A stretch of 64,000 bases of DNA, taken from assembly GCF_024206495.1 (NCBI RefSeq), contig NZ_JAMBPQ010000028.1:1-64000 (forward strand), in the 5' to 3' direction. Source of the DNA: Paraburkholderia sp. CNPSo 3272 (GTDB lineage Bacteria > Pseudomonadota > Gammaproteobacteria > Burkholderiales > Burkholderiaceae). Positions 27,945 to 35,989 of this stretch are shown here, in pieces; position 1 is the first letter of the stretch; each line of letters opens with the position of its first letter. The notes under the pieces are model-generated. The model was not told where the DNA came from, did no database searches, and saw only the letters and a list, made by a program, of their open reading frames with translations. The position numbers and the translations under genes were made by a program.

Positions 27945-28217
27945 ATGGACATCAACAAGCAAATCGCCGCCCTCACCGCCTCCGAACTGCAGACGGCAGG
28001 AGCGAGCCAGGCCACTGCCATCGCCGTGAGCGTGCTGCTGCGCCACCTCGATTCGCCCGAACTCGCCCGCCAGTTGGGCGCGGCGTTCGAGAACCACCAG
28101 GCCGTGATGCTGCAGACGCCCTGGCCCGAGCAGATGCTCAATTCGTTCGAGGCAACGCGGCGTTTCTTCGAAAGCGCGGCCCAAGTGCAAGGCGCGACGC
28201 CGCCGGCTGGCGAATAA
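27945..28217 (+). CDS. Hypothetical protein (90 aa)
   Basis: Starts MDINKQIAALTASELQTAG after a CAGCAGG stretch; cytoplasmic, mostly helical, with no signal or TM segment. Internal features are SVLLRHLDSPELARQLGAAFE and TPWPEQMLNSFEATRRFFES. I do not recognise a family. It begins 114 bp after the tRNA, so it could be cotranscribed with it or have its own promoter. Codon usage matches the genome and the frame is well bounded, so it is probably real. Confidence 0.65.
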   Translation: MDINKQIAALTASELQTAGASQATAIAVSVLLRHLDSPELARQLGAAFENHQAVMLQTPWPEQMLNSFEATRRFFESAAQVQGATPPAGE

Positions 28218-28231
28218 ATGGAATCCGCCCC

Positions 28232-28276
28232 GTTAATTAGGGGTAATTACCGAGTTAAATATCCCTAAAGTAGGGA
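28232..28276. promoter_or_regulatory. AT-rich region with clustered palindromes
   Basis: Two TAATTA palindromes 10 bp apart (28234-28239 and 28244-28249, separated by GGGG) and CCCTA-AAG-TAGGG (28263-28275) lie within 45 bp directly upstream of the 99-aa gene. The region is markedly AT-rich for this genome. This suggests a promoter with bound regulators, for example a LuxR/GerE-type regulator on the CCCTA/TAGGG dyad. Confidence 0.5.
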
Positions 28277-28299
28277 AAAATAGTGCCGTAAAGGCCTTC

Positions 28300-28599
28300 A
28301 TGGACTCCACGCGTCCCCTCCCCGCCGGTCATATGATGTCGACCCTCATCGATCAGGATATCGCGCACATTCGCCGCGTGATGCCGCTGTCACTCGCCGG
28401 CGACTTCGGCGGGCCGATTCTCCCCGCGCTCTACTGGCGCCAGCGCCTGCACCGTCTGCTCGATACCGGCCACGTGAACAAGGGCCAGCTGTGTGAAATC
28501 GACAGCCTGCTGCTGATCCTCGACCTGCACGAACTAAACGTCGCCTCGGCCTCCGCAGCCCTGGCGAAGCAGGCAAACGCCGGCCCGCAACACTCCTGA
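28300..28599 (+). CDS. Hypothetical protein (99 aa)
   Basis: Begins MDSTRPLPAGHMMSTLIDQD with an AAAGG SD 5 nt before the ATG at 28300; starts at 28333 or 28336 are also possible. Residues 20-85 form a compact helical domain (DIAHIRRVMPLSLAGDFGGPI, YWRQRLHRLLDTGHVNKGQLCEI). No signal peptide or TM. No family recognised. The upstream AT-rich operator region implies tight transcriptional control. Its own transcription unit before dcm is likely. Confidence 0.65.
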   Translation: MDSTRPLPAGHMMSTLIDQDIAHIRRVMPLSLAGDFGGPILPALYWRQRLHRLLDTGHVNKGQLCEIDSLLLILDLHELNVASASAALAKQANAGPQHS

Positions 28600-28736
28600 C
28601 TTCCCCCTGAATTCAACGCTCGCGCGTGCAGGCATTCGCCTGCGCGACGCACGTCCGCGTGTCACGTCGGGAATTCCTGGTGCCGCGGGTCGACCATCGG
28701 TCATAATGTCCGCAAAAATACCCTAACGAGGACTCC

Positions 28737-30083
28737 GTGCTCACGGCCGAACCGAGAGACCTGCTCCAGCAGGCACGCAAGCGTTTCACGCAACAGCAGA
28801 TCGCCACCCACGTCGGCCGCGACGTGAAGACCGTGCGGCGTTGGGAAAAAGGCGAGACGCCCTGCCCCGCGATGCTCGAAGCCGCACTGCGGGAGTTGCT
28901 GCAAGGCGGCGCACACGCCCGTGGCGCAGCGGCGCGCTTTCGCTTCATCGACCTGTTCGCAGGCATCGGCGGCATCCGCAAGGGGTTCGAGGCCCACGGC
29001 GGCGAGTGCGTCTTCACGAGCGAATGGAATCCGTTCTCGCGCAAGACCTATCTGGAAAACTACGGCGAGGATCATCCGTTCATCGGCGACATTACGGCCG
29101 TGGACGCCGCCGACGTGCCCGATCACGACGTCCTGCTCGCGGGCTTTCCGTGCCAGCCGTTCTCGATCGCCGGCGTGAGCAAGAAGAACGCGCTTGGCCG
29201 TCCGCACGGCTTTGCCTGCACGACGCAGGGCACGCTGTTCTTCGACGTCGCGCGCATCATCGCCGAGAAGCGGCCCGCCGCCTTCCTGCTCGAGAACGTG
29301 AAGAACCTGGTCTCGCACGACCGCGGCCGCACGTTCGACGTGATCCTCCAGGTGCTGCGCGACGAGCTCGGCTATGACGTGCACTACCGCGTGATCGATG
29401 GAAGCCATTTCACGCCGCAGCATCGCGAACGCATCATCATCGTCGGTTTTCGCGAGCCGGCGGCGTTCTCGTGGGACGCGCTCGCGCTGCCGGAAGAAGG
29501 CCCGCGGCTCGCCTCGATCCTGCACCGCACCGACGGCTGCGAGCCGCTCCTGCCGTGGGACGGCGAGCGCTTTTTCGATCACGGCGCGCGCCGCGTGCAG
29601 CCGAAGTACACGCTCACGCCAGGGCTCTGGACCTATCTGCAGCAATACGCCGAGAAGCACCGCGCGGCCGGCAACGGCTTCGGCTACGGCCTCGCGTTTG
29701 CCGACAGCGTCACGCGCACGCTTTCTGCGCGCTATCACAAGGACGGCTCGGAGATCCTCGTCTATCAAGGCGAAGGATTGCGCCCGCGCCGCCTCACGCC
29801 GCGCGAGTGCGCGCGGCTGATGGGCCTGCCCGACACGTTCCGCATTCCGGTGAGCGACACCCAGGCGTACCGCCAGTTCGGCAACAGCGTGGTGATGCCG
29901 GTAATGCGCGAAGTCGCGCGCACGATGATGCCGCATCTCGATGCGTTGCTGGCCACACAGCCCGCAGCACCCCGTGCGCACGCGACGACCCTTCCCCCGG
30001 TTGCGCACACAACGCAAACCACGCGCACCACGCGAACCAGGCGCGCCACGGCTGCGGCGACGGCCACGGCGGGAGACCGCTGA
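28737..30083 (+). CDS. dcm: Dcm-type DNA (cytosine-5)-methyltransferase with N-terminal HTH
   Basis: A 448-aa C5-methyltransferase. Motif I FIDLFAGIGGIRKGFE, motif IV AGFPCQPFSIAGVSKKN (catalytic Cys), motif VI FLLENVKNL, motif VIII QHRERI, and motif X YRQFGNSVVMPV are all intact. The close match of motif surroundings to E. coli Dcm and M.EcoRII predicts CCWGG specificity. Residues about 7-55 look like an HTH (QQQIATHVGRDVKTVRRWEKG) and the C-terminal 45 residues are a low-complexity Thr/Ala/Arg tail. The GTG start at 28737 follows a GAGG SD. vsr follows at 40 bp. No cognate restriction gene is visible. Confidence 0.93.
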   Translation: MLTAEPRDLLQQARKRFTQQQIATHVGRDVKTVRRWEKGETPCPAMLEAALRELLQGGAHARGAAARFRFIDLFAGIGGIRKGFEAHGGECVFTSEWNPFSRKTYLENYGEDHPFIGDITAVDAADVPDHDVLLAGFPCQPFSIAGVSKKNALGRPHGFACTTQGTLFFDVARIIAEKRPAAFLLENVKNLVSHDRGRTFDVILQVLRDELGYDVHYRVIDGSHFTPQHRERIIIVGFREPAAFSWDALALPEEGPRLASILHRTDGCEPLLPWDGERFFDHGARRVQPKYTLTPGLWTYLQQYAEKHRAAGNGFGYGLAFADSVTRTLSARYHKDGSEILVYQGEGLRPRRLTPRECARLMGLPDTFRIPVSDTQAYRQFGNSVVMPVMREVARTMMPHLDALLATQPAAPRAHATTLPPVAHTTQTTRTTRTRRATAAATATAGDR

Positions 30084-30123
30084 CCGGCTCGCGCCGCGGC
30101 CAACCGAAGCGAGGCGACAGACG

Positions 30124-30573
30124 ATGGTGGACGTCGTCGATACCGCGACCCGCAGCCGGATGATGTCCGGCATACGCGGACGCCACACGAAGCCCGAGAA
30201 GCTGATCCGCAGTCTGCTGCACCGGCGCGGCTTCCGCTTTCGCCTGAACGTGCGCGAGCTGCCCGGCCGGCCCGACATCGTGCTGCCGCGCCGGCGCGCC
30301 GTGGTGTTCGTGCACGGCTGCTTCTGGCACGGCCACAACTGCGCGCTCTTCAAGTGGCCGCAAACACGCCCCGAGTTCTGGCGCGAGAAGATCGCGCGCA
30401 ACCGTCTGAACGACGCCAAAGCGCTCGCCGCGCTCGCGGCCCAGGGCTGGCGCGTGGCGGTGATCTGGGAATGCGCTTTGCGTGGCGCGCAGCACGATCC
30501 GCAAGCGGTCGTCGAGCGGCTGGCCGGGTGGCTCGAAGACGAGTCGTCCACCTGGTTCGAGGCGCGCTCGTAA
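30124..30573 (+). CDS. vsr: Very short patch repair endonuclease Vsr
   Basis: A 149-aa protein with the Vsr signature: DTATRSRMMSGIRGRHTKPE, GRPDIVLPRRRAVVFVHGCFWHGHNC (catalytic Asp and zinc/His region) and TRPEFWREKIARNRLND, ending WRVAVIWECAL. Vsr nicks 5' to T:G mismatches arising from deamination of 5-methylcytosine in Dcm sites. It sits directly behind dcm, as expected, and the pair probably forms an operon. Start at 30124 (MVDVVDTATRS). Confidence 0.95.
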   Translation: MVDVVDTATRSRMMSGIRGRHTKPEKLIRSLLHRRGFRFRLNVRELPGRPDIVLPRRRAVVFVHGCFWHGHNCALFKWPQTRPEFWREKIARNRLNDAKALAALAAQGWRVAVIWECALRGAQHDPQAVVERLAGWLEDESSTWFEARS

Positions 30574-30759
30574 CACGCCCTCGCGAGGTATCACGCGAAG
30601 CGTGAGCGCAAGCCGATGCGCCGCGCATCTAACGCTGCGAAGCTGGCCCTGCCTGTAGAGCCCGCGGTGATAAACTCGATCGACCGGCTGCGCAGCCGCC
30701 TTCACGCGTCACACGTGCTGGCGCAACCGTCCCACGATCCCAAGCGAAGGAGACACCCG

Positions 30760-31263
30760 ATGGCTGATTTCCGACTTTGGTCCGATGACTTTCCCAGCAA
30801 CGGTTTCTTGCCGAAGGCGCAGGAGTTCGACGACCGGGCCTTCGGTGTCGACGGCGACAACGTCTCGCCCGCGCTGCAATGGGACGAACCGCCCGCCGAC
30901 ACGCAGAGCTTCGCGCTCACCGTCTACGATCCGGACGCGCCCACGGGCAGCGGCTTCTGGCACTGGGTCGTGGTGAACATTCCGCCCGACGTGCGCTCGC
31001 TCGCCCGCAACGCCGGCAAGGCCGACGGCAGCCTGCTCCCACAGGGCGCTGTGCAGGTGCGCAACGACTACGGCACGGTCGGCTTCGGCGGCGCGGCGCC
31101 CCCGCGCGGCGACAAACCCCATCGCTACATCTTCCGCGTGCATGCGCTCAAGGCGGCGCAACTGCCCGTCACGCCGGAGACGACGAACGCGGTGGCGCGT
31201 TTCATGACGCATCTGAACGAGGTGGATTCGACCACCTACGTCGGGCTCTATGAACTGAAATAA
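30760..31263 (+). CDS. YbhB/YbcL family (Raf kinase inhibitor/PEBP-like) protein
   Basis: A 167-aa phosphatidylethanolamine-binding-protein fold: DNVSPALQWDEPPADTQSFALTVYDPDAP and GFWHWVVVNIPPDV (ligand-binding His and Asp), then YGTVGFGGAAPPRGDKPHRYIF. Bacterial homologues are abundant but their role is mostly unknown. An AAGGAG SD precedes the start at 30760. No signal peptide, so it is cytoplasmic. Followed at 71 bp by an MFS exporter gene. Confidence 0.93.
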   Translation: MADFRLWSDDFPSNGFLPKAQEFDDRAFGVDGDNVSPALQWDEPPADTQSFALTVYDPDAPTGSGFWHWVVVNIPPDVRSLARNAGKADGSLLPQGAVQVRNDYGTVGFGGAAPPRGDKPHRYIFRVHALKAAQLPVTPETTNAVARFMTHLNEVDSTTYVGLYELK

Positions 31264-31334
31264 GCCGCCAGAGAACACCCGAAAACAACATCCAGCCGGC
31301 GGCGCACGTCCATCGCGCGCCGCCTCTCCCGTCA

Positions 31335-32741
31335 ATGCCCACGCTTTCCGAACTCCCCGCCGATTCCACCGCCGACATCGAAAACGGCCTGCCCTTCCCG
31401 CAGCGTTACTACGCGATCCTCGTGGTCGCGCTCGGCATCACACTCGCCGTGCTAGACGGCGCAATCGCCAACGTCGCGTTGCCGACCATCGCGCGGCACC
31501 TTCACGCGAGCGCGGCAAGCTCTATCTGGATCGTCAACGCGTATCAGCTTTCGGTGACCATCTCGCTCCTGCCGCTCGCCTCGCTCGGCGACCGCATCGG
31601 CTACAGGCGCGTGTATCTGGCCGGCATGGTGCTGTTCACCGTCGCATCGCTCGGCTGCGCACTGGCAACCACGCTGCCGGAACTCGCCCTCGCACGCATG
31701 GTGCAGGGCTTCGGCGGCGCGGGGATCATGAGCGTGAACACCGCGCTCGTACGCATGATCTATCCGCGCGCGCAGCTCGGTCGCGGCGTGGCCATCAACG
31801 CGATGGTCGTCGCGATCGCCTCGGCGGTCGGGCCGACGCTCGCCTCGGGCGTGCTCGCCATCGCGACGTGGCCCTGGCTCTTTGCGATCAACGTGCCGAT
31901 CGGCATCGCCGCGCTCGTGCTGGGCCTGCGCGCGCTGCCCGTGAACGAGCGCCACCCGGCACCGTATGACTATTTGAGCGCAGTGCTCAACGCCATCGTG
32001 TTCGGCCTCCTGATCTTCGCCGTCGACGGCCTCGGCCACGGCGAGAGCAATCGCCTCGTGGCGCTCGAATTCGTGGTGGCGATCGTGATCGGCTGGTTCT
32101 TCGTGCGCCGCCAGCTCACGCAGGCCGCGCCGCTGTTGCCCGTCGATCTGCTCGCGAACCCGGTGTTCGCGCTGTCGATCAGCACCTCGGTCTGCTCGTT
32201 CTGCGCGCAGATGCTCGCCTTCGTCGCACTGCCCTTCATGCTGCAGGAGACCTTCGGTTTCTCGCAGGTCGACACGGGCCTCCTCATGACGCCCTGGCCG
32301 CTCGTCATCGTCGGCGCCGCGCCGCTCTCGGGCGCGCTCTCCGACCGCTATCCGGCGGGCATGCTGGGCGGCATCGGACTCGCGCTCTTCGCGCTCGGCC
32401 TGCTCTCGCTCGCCACGCTCGGCGCGCATCCCGGCGTCTTCGATATCTGCTGGCGCATGGCGTTGTGCGGCGCGGGCTTCGGCGTGTTCCAGTCGCCCAA
32501 CAACCGGCAGATCCTCTCCTCCGCGCCGCGCGAGCGCAGCGGCGGCGCGAGCGGCATGCTCGGCACCGCGCGCCTCACTGGGCAGACGCTCGGCGCGGCG
32601 CTCGTGGCGCTGATCTTGGGCGTTGCACCGCAACACGGACCGACCGCCGCGCTCTACGTGGCGACGGCCTTCGCCGCCGTCGCGGCAGTGGTCAGCCTGC
32701 TGCGCCTGATGCCGGGCACAGCGGCGCACACGCCGGGCTAA
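31335..32741 (+). CDS. MFS transporter, DHA2 (EmrB/QacA-like) drug exporter
   Basis: A 468-aa protein with about 14 TM helices. Visible motifs: LAVLDGAIANVALPTIARHL (motif D1 of DHA2), LASLGDRIGYRRVYLAG (motif A), LARMVQGFGGAGIMSVN (motif B), and SAVGPTLASGVLA (motif C, antiporter). These indicate proton-linked multidrug export across the inner membrane. No emrA-like adaptor or outer-membrane channel is adjacent. Substrate unknown. Confidence 0.9.
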   Translation: MPTLSELPADSTADIENGLPFPQRYYAILVVALGITLAVLDGAIANVALPTIARHLHASAASSIWIVNAYQLSVTISLLPLASLGDRIGYRRVYLAGMVLFTVASLGCALATTLPELALARMVQGFGGAGIMSVNTALVRMIYPRAQLGRGVAINAMVVAIASAVGPTLASGVLAIATWPWLFAINVPIGIAALVLGLRALPVNERHPAPYDYLSAVLNAIVFGLLIFAVDGLGHGESNRLVALEFVVAIVIGWFFVRRQLTQAAPLLPVDLLANPVFALSISTSVCSFCAQMLAFVALPFMLQETFGFSQVDTGLLMTPWPLVIVGAAPLSGALSDRYPAGMLGGIGLALFALGLLSLATLGAHPGVFDICWRMALCGAGFGVFQSPNNRQILSSAPRERSGGASGMLGTARLTGQTLGAALVALILGVAPQHGPTAALYVATAFAAVAAVVSLLRLMPGTAAHTPG

Positions 32742-32851
32742 GCGCGGCCTAACCCTGCGCGCGCGCAGGCACTAACATGGATTCAGGGCGAGCCGCATTC
32801 GCGGCCGCGCCCGGCGAGTCAACCTGCCGGATCCGGCAAAGGGGGCTTCCC

Positions 32852-33463
32852 ATGTCACTGATCGTCGCTGGTCGGTTCACGACCTTTCCCGCCGCCGAAG
32901 CCGCCGCCGAAAAGCTCTATGCGGGCGGCTTTCTCGAAGAAGACGTCAATCTGTTCTTCGTCAATCCGCGCGGCCAGCATGCGCGCCACGGCGTCCAGGG
33001 GACGGCCATGGGCGCGCCGCCCACGGTCGCCGCAATCCATTCGCATCACACCCGCAATATCATCGCGGGCGCCGTGGCGGGCGCCGTGGTGGGCGTGGTG
33101 ATTTTCAGCGCGTTCTCGGCAGCGCTGCCTTCAGTCGTGATCGCGGCCGGCGTGGGCGCCTGGATCGGGGCGCGCATCGGCGCGAGCGTGGGGGCGAAAG
33201 CGGCTGCGCAGCAGATGTCGGCCCACTACGAGAGGGTGCATCGCGAGATGCGCAGCGACGGCGTGCTGCTCTCGGTGCACGTCTGCTACGAGAACCAGGA
33301 TCTCGCCGCGCAGTTGCTGCGCGACGGGGGCGCAGCCGATATCGAGTGCGCGTCGGGCCAATGGCACAACGGACACTGGGCCGATTTCGATCCGACCCGT
33401 CCGCCGATGCCGTTCGCCGCGCCGCCCGTCAGCGAGCCTGAGCGGGCGCCTCGCGCCGCGTAA
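32852..33463 (+). CDS. Hypothetical glycine-zipper membrane-associated protein
   Basis: A 203-aa protein that starts MSLIVAGRFTTFPAAEAAAEKL, a ferredoxin-like alpha/beta segment resembling stress-protein N-termini. It has a hydrophobic Gly/Ala-rich hairpin at about 68-115 (IIAGAVAGAVVGVVIFSAF, VIAAGVGAWIGARIGASVG). The C-terminus repeats an alpha/beta unit (LLSVHVCYENQDLAAQLLRDG) and ends Pro-rich. A GGGGG stretch 6 nt upstream serves as SD for 32852. Similar proteins are annotated as general-stress or hypothetical; I assign no function. Confidence 0.75.
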   Translation: MSLIVAGRFTTFPAAEAAAEKLYAGGFLEEDVNLFFVNPRGQHARHGVQGTAMGAPPTVAAIHSHHTRNIIAGAVAGAVVGVVIFSAFSAALPSVVIAAGVGAWIGARIGASVGAKAAAQQMSAHYERVHREMRSDGVLLSVHVCYENQDLAAQLLRDGGAADIECASGQWHNGHWADFDPTRPPMPFAAPPVSEPERAPRAA

Positions 33464-33497
33464 AGTCGGGTAACGCCGCGTATCGATAACGCGGACG

Positions 33498-33528
33498 CAA
33501 AAAACGCGGCGGCCCGAAGGCCGCCGCG
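33498..33528 (-). terminator. Rho-independent terminator of otsA
   Basis: Perfect 10-bp stem CGCGGCGGCC/GGCCGCCGCG (33505-33514 with 33519-33528) with a 4-nt loop and a run of T on the minus strand (33504-33499). It lies about 80 bp beyond the otsA stop and may also stop the convergent plus-strand gene. Confidence 0.88.
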
Positions 33529-33605
33529 CGGATCCATTTGCGTCGAGAGTGCGCTAGTTGGCCAGGGGCGGCACGCACGCCGCTTCGCCCCTCACCGATG
33601 CCTGA

Positions 33606-35078
33606 CTACGCGCGCGCTGCGCGCTGCGCCTGTTCGGGCGCGCTCGTTTGCACGGAAGCTTTCCCCGCTGGCGCGGCGTTGCGCGCCCGGGCCGTGACAG
33701 ACGCGGCCGTCGCGACGCTGCGCAGGTCGGCGAGGAACGTATCGCGCCACACCGAAAGATTGTTCTCGCGCAGCGACGCCATCATGTCGTTGTAGCGCGA
33801 GACGCGTTCGGCGTGCGGCATCGAGAGCGCGCGCTCGAGCGCCTCGGCCGTCTGGTTCAGGTCGTAGGGATTCACGACCAGCGCGCCTGGCAGTTGCTCG
33901 GCCGCGCCCGCGAACTGCGAAAGCACCAGCACGCCGGGATCTTCGGAGTTCTGCGACGCCACGTATTCCTTGGCCACGAGATTCATGCCGTCGCGCAGCG
34001 GCGCGACGTATCCCACCTGCGCCTCGCGGAACAGCGCCATCAGCAGGTTGCGCTCGTACTTGCGGTTCAGGTACTGGATCGGTGTCCAGTCGAGCTGTGC
34101 GAAACGGCCGTTGATCCGGCCCGCCTCGCCTTCGAGATTACGGCGGATCGTCTGATAGGTCTGCACGTCGGAGCGCGTGGGCGGCGCGATCTGCAGGAGC
34201 GAGACGCGGCCATGCCAGCCCGGCCCGTTCTGCAGCAGGCGCTCGAACGCCTGGAAGCGCTCAGCGAGCCCCTTCGAATAATCGAGCCGGTCCACGCTCA
34301 TGATCAGCTTGCGTCCACGCATGGCTTCGCGCAGGCTGCGCACGGCCTTGCGGTCGGCGAACTGCGACGAGGCTTTGGCAATCGCGTCCGGGTAGATGCC
34401 GATGGGGTACGCCCCGACCTTCAGGAAGCGGTCCCACGCGTGGACCATGCCGTCGTCGCTCGCCGTGCCATGACCGCCGCGCTCGATGTAGTCGAGAAAC
34501 GCCTGGCGGTCGGCGCCGGTCTGGAAGCCGACCACGTCGTAGTGGCACATGAACTTCATGAGTTCTTCGTGCGGCGGCACCGAACGCATGACTTCGGGCA
34601 CCGGCAGCGGAATGTGCAGGAAGAAGCCGATCGGGTTCTTCACCCCGAGATCGCGCAGGCAGCGCGCGAAGGGAATCAGGTGATAGTCGTGCACCCAGAT
34701 AATGTCGTCGGGCTGGATGAGCGGCTGCAACTGGCGCGCCAGCGACACGTTCACGCGCAGGTAGCCGCCGTACTCCTGGCGCTCGTAGCGCGCGAGGTCG
34801 TTGCGATAGTGGAACGTCGGCCAGAGCGTCGTATTCGAGAAGCCCTTGTAGTACTGGTCATAGTCACGCCTGGTGAGACCCACCGTCGCGTAGGTGACGC
34901 TGCCCTGCTGCTCGATGACCGGTGCGCACGGCTCCGCGACGGTCTCGCCGCTCCACCCGAACCACACACCGCCGGTTTCCTTGAGCGCGTCCAATACGCC
35001 GACTGCGAGCCCGCCCGCTGCGGGACGGCCCTCCTGGGTCGGCGCAACGCGATTCGATACCACGATCAGTCTGCCCAT
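33606..35078 (-). CDS. otsA: Alpha,alpha-trehalose-phosphate synthase (UDP-forming)
   Basis: A 490-aa GT20 glycosyltransferase joining UDP-glucose and glucose-6-phosphate to trehalose-6-phosphate. Elements: IVVSNRVAPTQ (N-terminal glycine/arginine loop), VWFGWSGE, WVHDYHLIPFARCLR, SVDRLDYSKGLAERFQAFE (UDP-glucose site) and DGMNLVAKEYVASQ. The C-terminal 25 residues are an Ala-rich tail. An AGGAGG SD precedes 35078. No otsB phosphatase gene is adjacent in this window. Osmotic/desiccation protection. Confidence 0.95.
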   Translation of the reverse strand: MGRLIVVSNRVAPTQEGRPAAGGLAVGVLDALKETGGVWFGWSGETVAEPCAPVIEQQGSVTYATVGLTRRDYDQYYKGFSNTTLWPTFHYRNDLARYERQEYGGYLRVNVSLARQLQPLIQPDDIIWVHDYHLIPFARCLRDLGVKNPIGFFLHIPLPVPEVMRSVPPHEELMKFMCHYDVVGFQTGADRQAFLDYIERGGHGTASDDGMVHAWDRFLKVGAYPIGIYPDAIAKASSQFADRKAVRSLREAMRGRKLIMSVDRLDYSKGLAERFQAFERLLQNGPGWHGRVSLLQIAPPTRSDVQTYQTIRRNLEGEAGRINGRFAQLDWTPIQYLNRKYERNLLMALFREAQVGYVAPLRDGMNLVAKEYVASQNSEDPGVLVLSQFAGAAEQLPGALVVNPYDLNQTAEALERALSMPHAERVSRYNDMMASLRENNLSVWRDTFLADLRSVATAASVTARARNAAPAGKASVQTSAPEQAQRAARA

Positions 35079-35301
35079 TGCGGCTCTACCTCCTGTTTCG
35101 TTGGGTCCGAAGACAATGCTTCAGGTATGTACGCAAGACGCGTGCCGGTGCAGCGGGGTCCGGAGCAAAAATCATTTCTTGCAGACGACGGCGCGAGCAA
35201 ATTCCGCGCGGCAAGCACGCACGTGCGGAATACCCCGATGATCTGTCAAGCCAGGAAACGGGCCTGCATACAGCGCGCGGCGACTCGCGGTTCGAAGCGG
35301 A

Positions 35302-35523
35302 TCAGGCGTCCTGTTCCGAGCCGAGATCGCGCTGGTACTCGATACCCTCGGCCCGCGCCCCGCCTTGGTTGTGCTCGCCGTCGGGCGGCACGCCAGGCGC
35401 CGGGCGATTCTGGCTCGCGGGGTCTGGCGCGTCCGACTGTTGCGGACTGCTTTTCTCTTGCGAATCGCGCGGGCCACGCTTGCCCGTGTAACGTGCGGAG
35501 CGGCGCAAGGCAGGATGTCTCAT
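35302..35523 (-). CDS. Small hypothetical basic, Pro/Gln-rich protein (73 aa)
   Basis: A GGAGG SD stands 7 nt before the ATG at 35523. The product (MRHPALRRSARYTGKRGPRD, then a Ser/Gln/Pro-rich middle) is hydrophilic and probably disordered, with no recognisable domain. It lies between otsA and another small Pro-rich ORF. Gene reality rests on the SD and frame only. The surrounding 35079-35301 holds the otsA promoter and nothing else I can name. Confidence 0.5.
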   Translation of the reverse strand: MRHPALRRSARYTGKRGPRDSQEKSSPQQSDAPDPASQNRPAPGVPPDGEHNQGGARAEGIEYQRDLGSEQDA

Positions 35524-35679
35524 GTCGATGCCTCCAGCGGGAAGGCGGCCACGCGGCTGTGGCGCTTTTTTATAGTCTAGGGTTCGCCGCGTGAATTCGC
35601 CGGTAAAAATGGTCGAGCCTTTGTAACTAGTACATAAAAACTATCGGCCGATGGCTCGCGTGGCCGTGCGAGCAGACGC

Positions 35680-35898
35680 TCACGTGGCGGGCAATGCCCC
35701 ACCCGAACGATGAAATCGAGAGGACACCGAAGGGTCGAATGGATGCGCCTGCGGCACTTCGCCCGGTTGCGCCGGTGGATCGCCGACGGGGGGCACGTCC
35801 GGCTCGCCGGGCTGATCCGGCGGCGGTTCATCGGGCTGCGGGGTATGCGTGAGCCAGGGCTTCACGCGGACGGGATCACTGGTTCTGCAGCTGGGCAT
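35680..35898 (-). CDS. Small hypothetical Pro-rich protein (72 aa)
   Basis: Starts MPSCRTSDPVRVKPWLTHTP at 35898 with a GAGGAG SD; about a quarter of residues are Pro (PPPDQPGEPDVPPVGDPPAQP). No signal or TM segment. It is likely disordered, with no family recognised. It lies downstream of the NtrC-like regulator gene on the same strand, 91 bp after its stop, so it could be cotranscribed. Confidence 0.5.
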   Translation of the reverse strand: MPSCRTSDPVRVKPWLTHTPQPDEPPPDQPGEPDVPPVGDPPAQPGEVPQAHPFDPSVSSRFHRSGGALPAT

Positions 35899-35989
35899 CT
35901 TTCGCTCCTCATCCTGGACGCGAAACTCACACTGCAAGCGTCGTACCGCCCGTGCGAGCGCGCCATGCGGACGCGCTCGCGCATGCTGC

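Noticed and set aside
27756..30573. Possible tRNA-integrated genomic island carrying dcm-vsr
   Set aside because: No integrase and no repeated tRNA 3' end seen; base composition is ordinary except the 28.2-kb patch.
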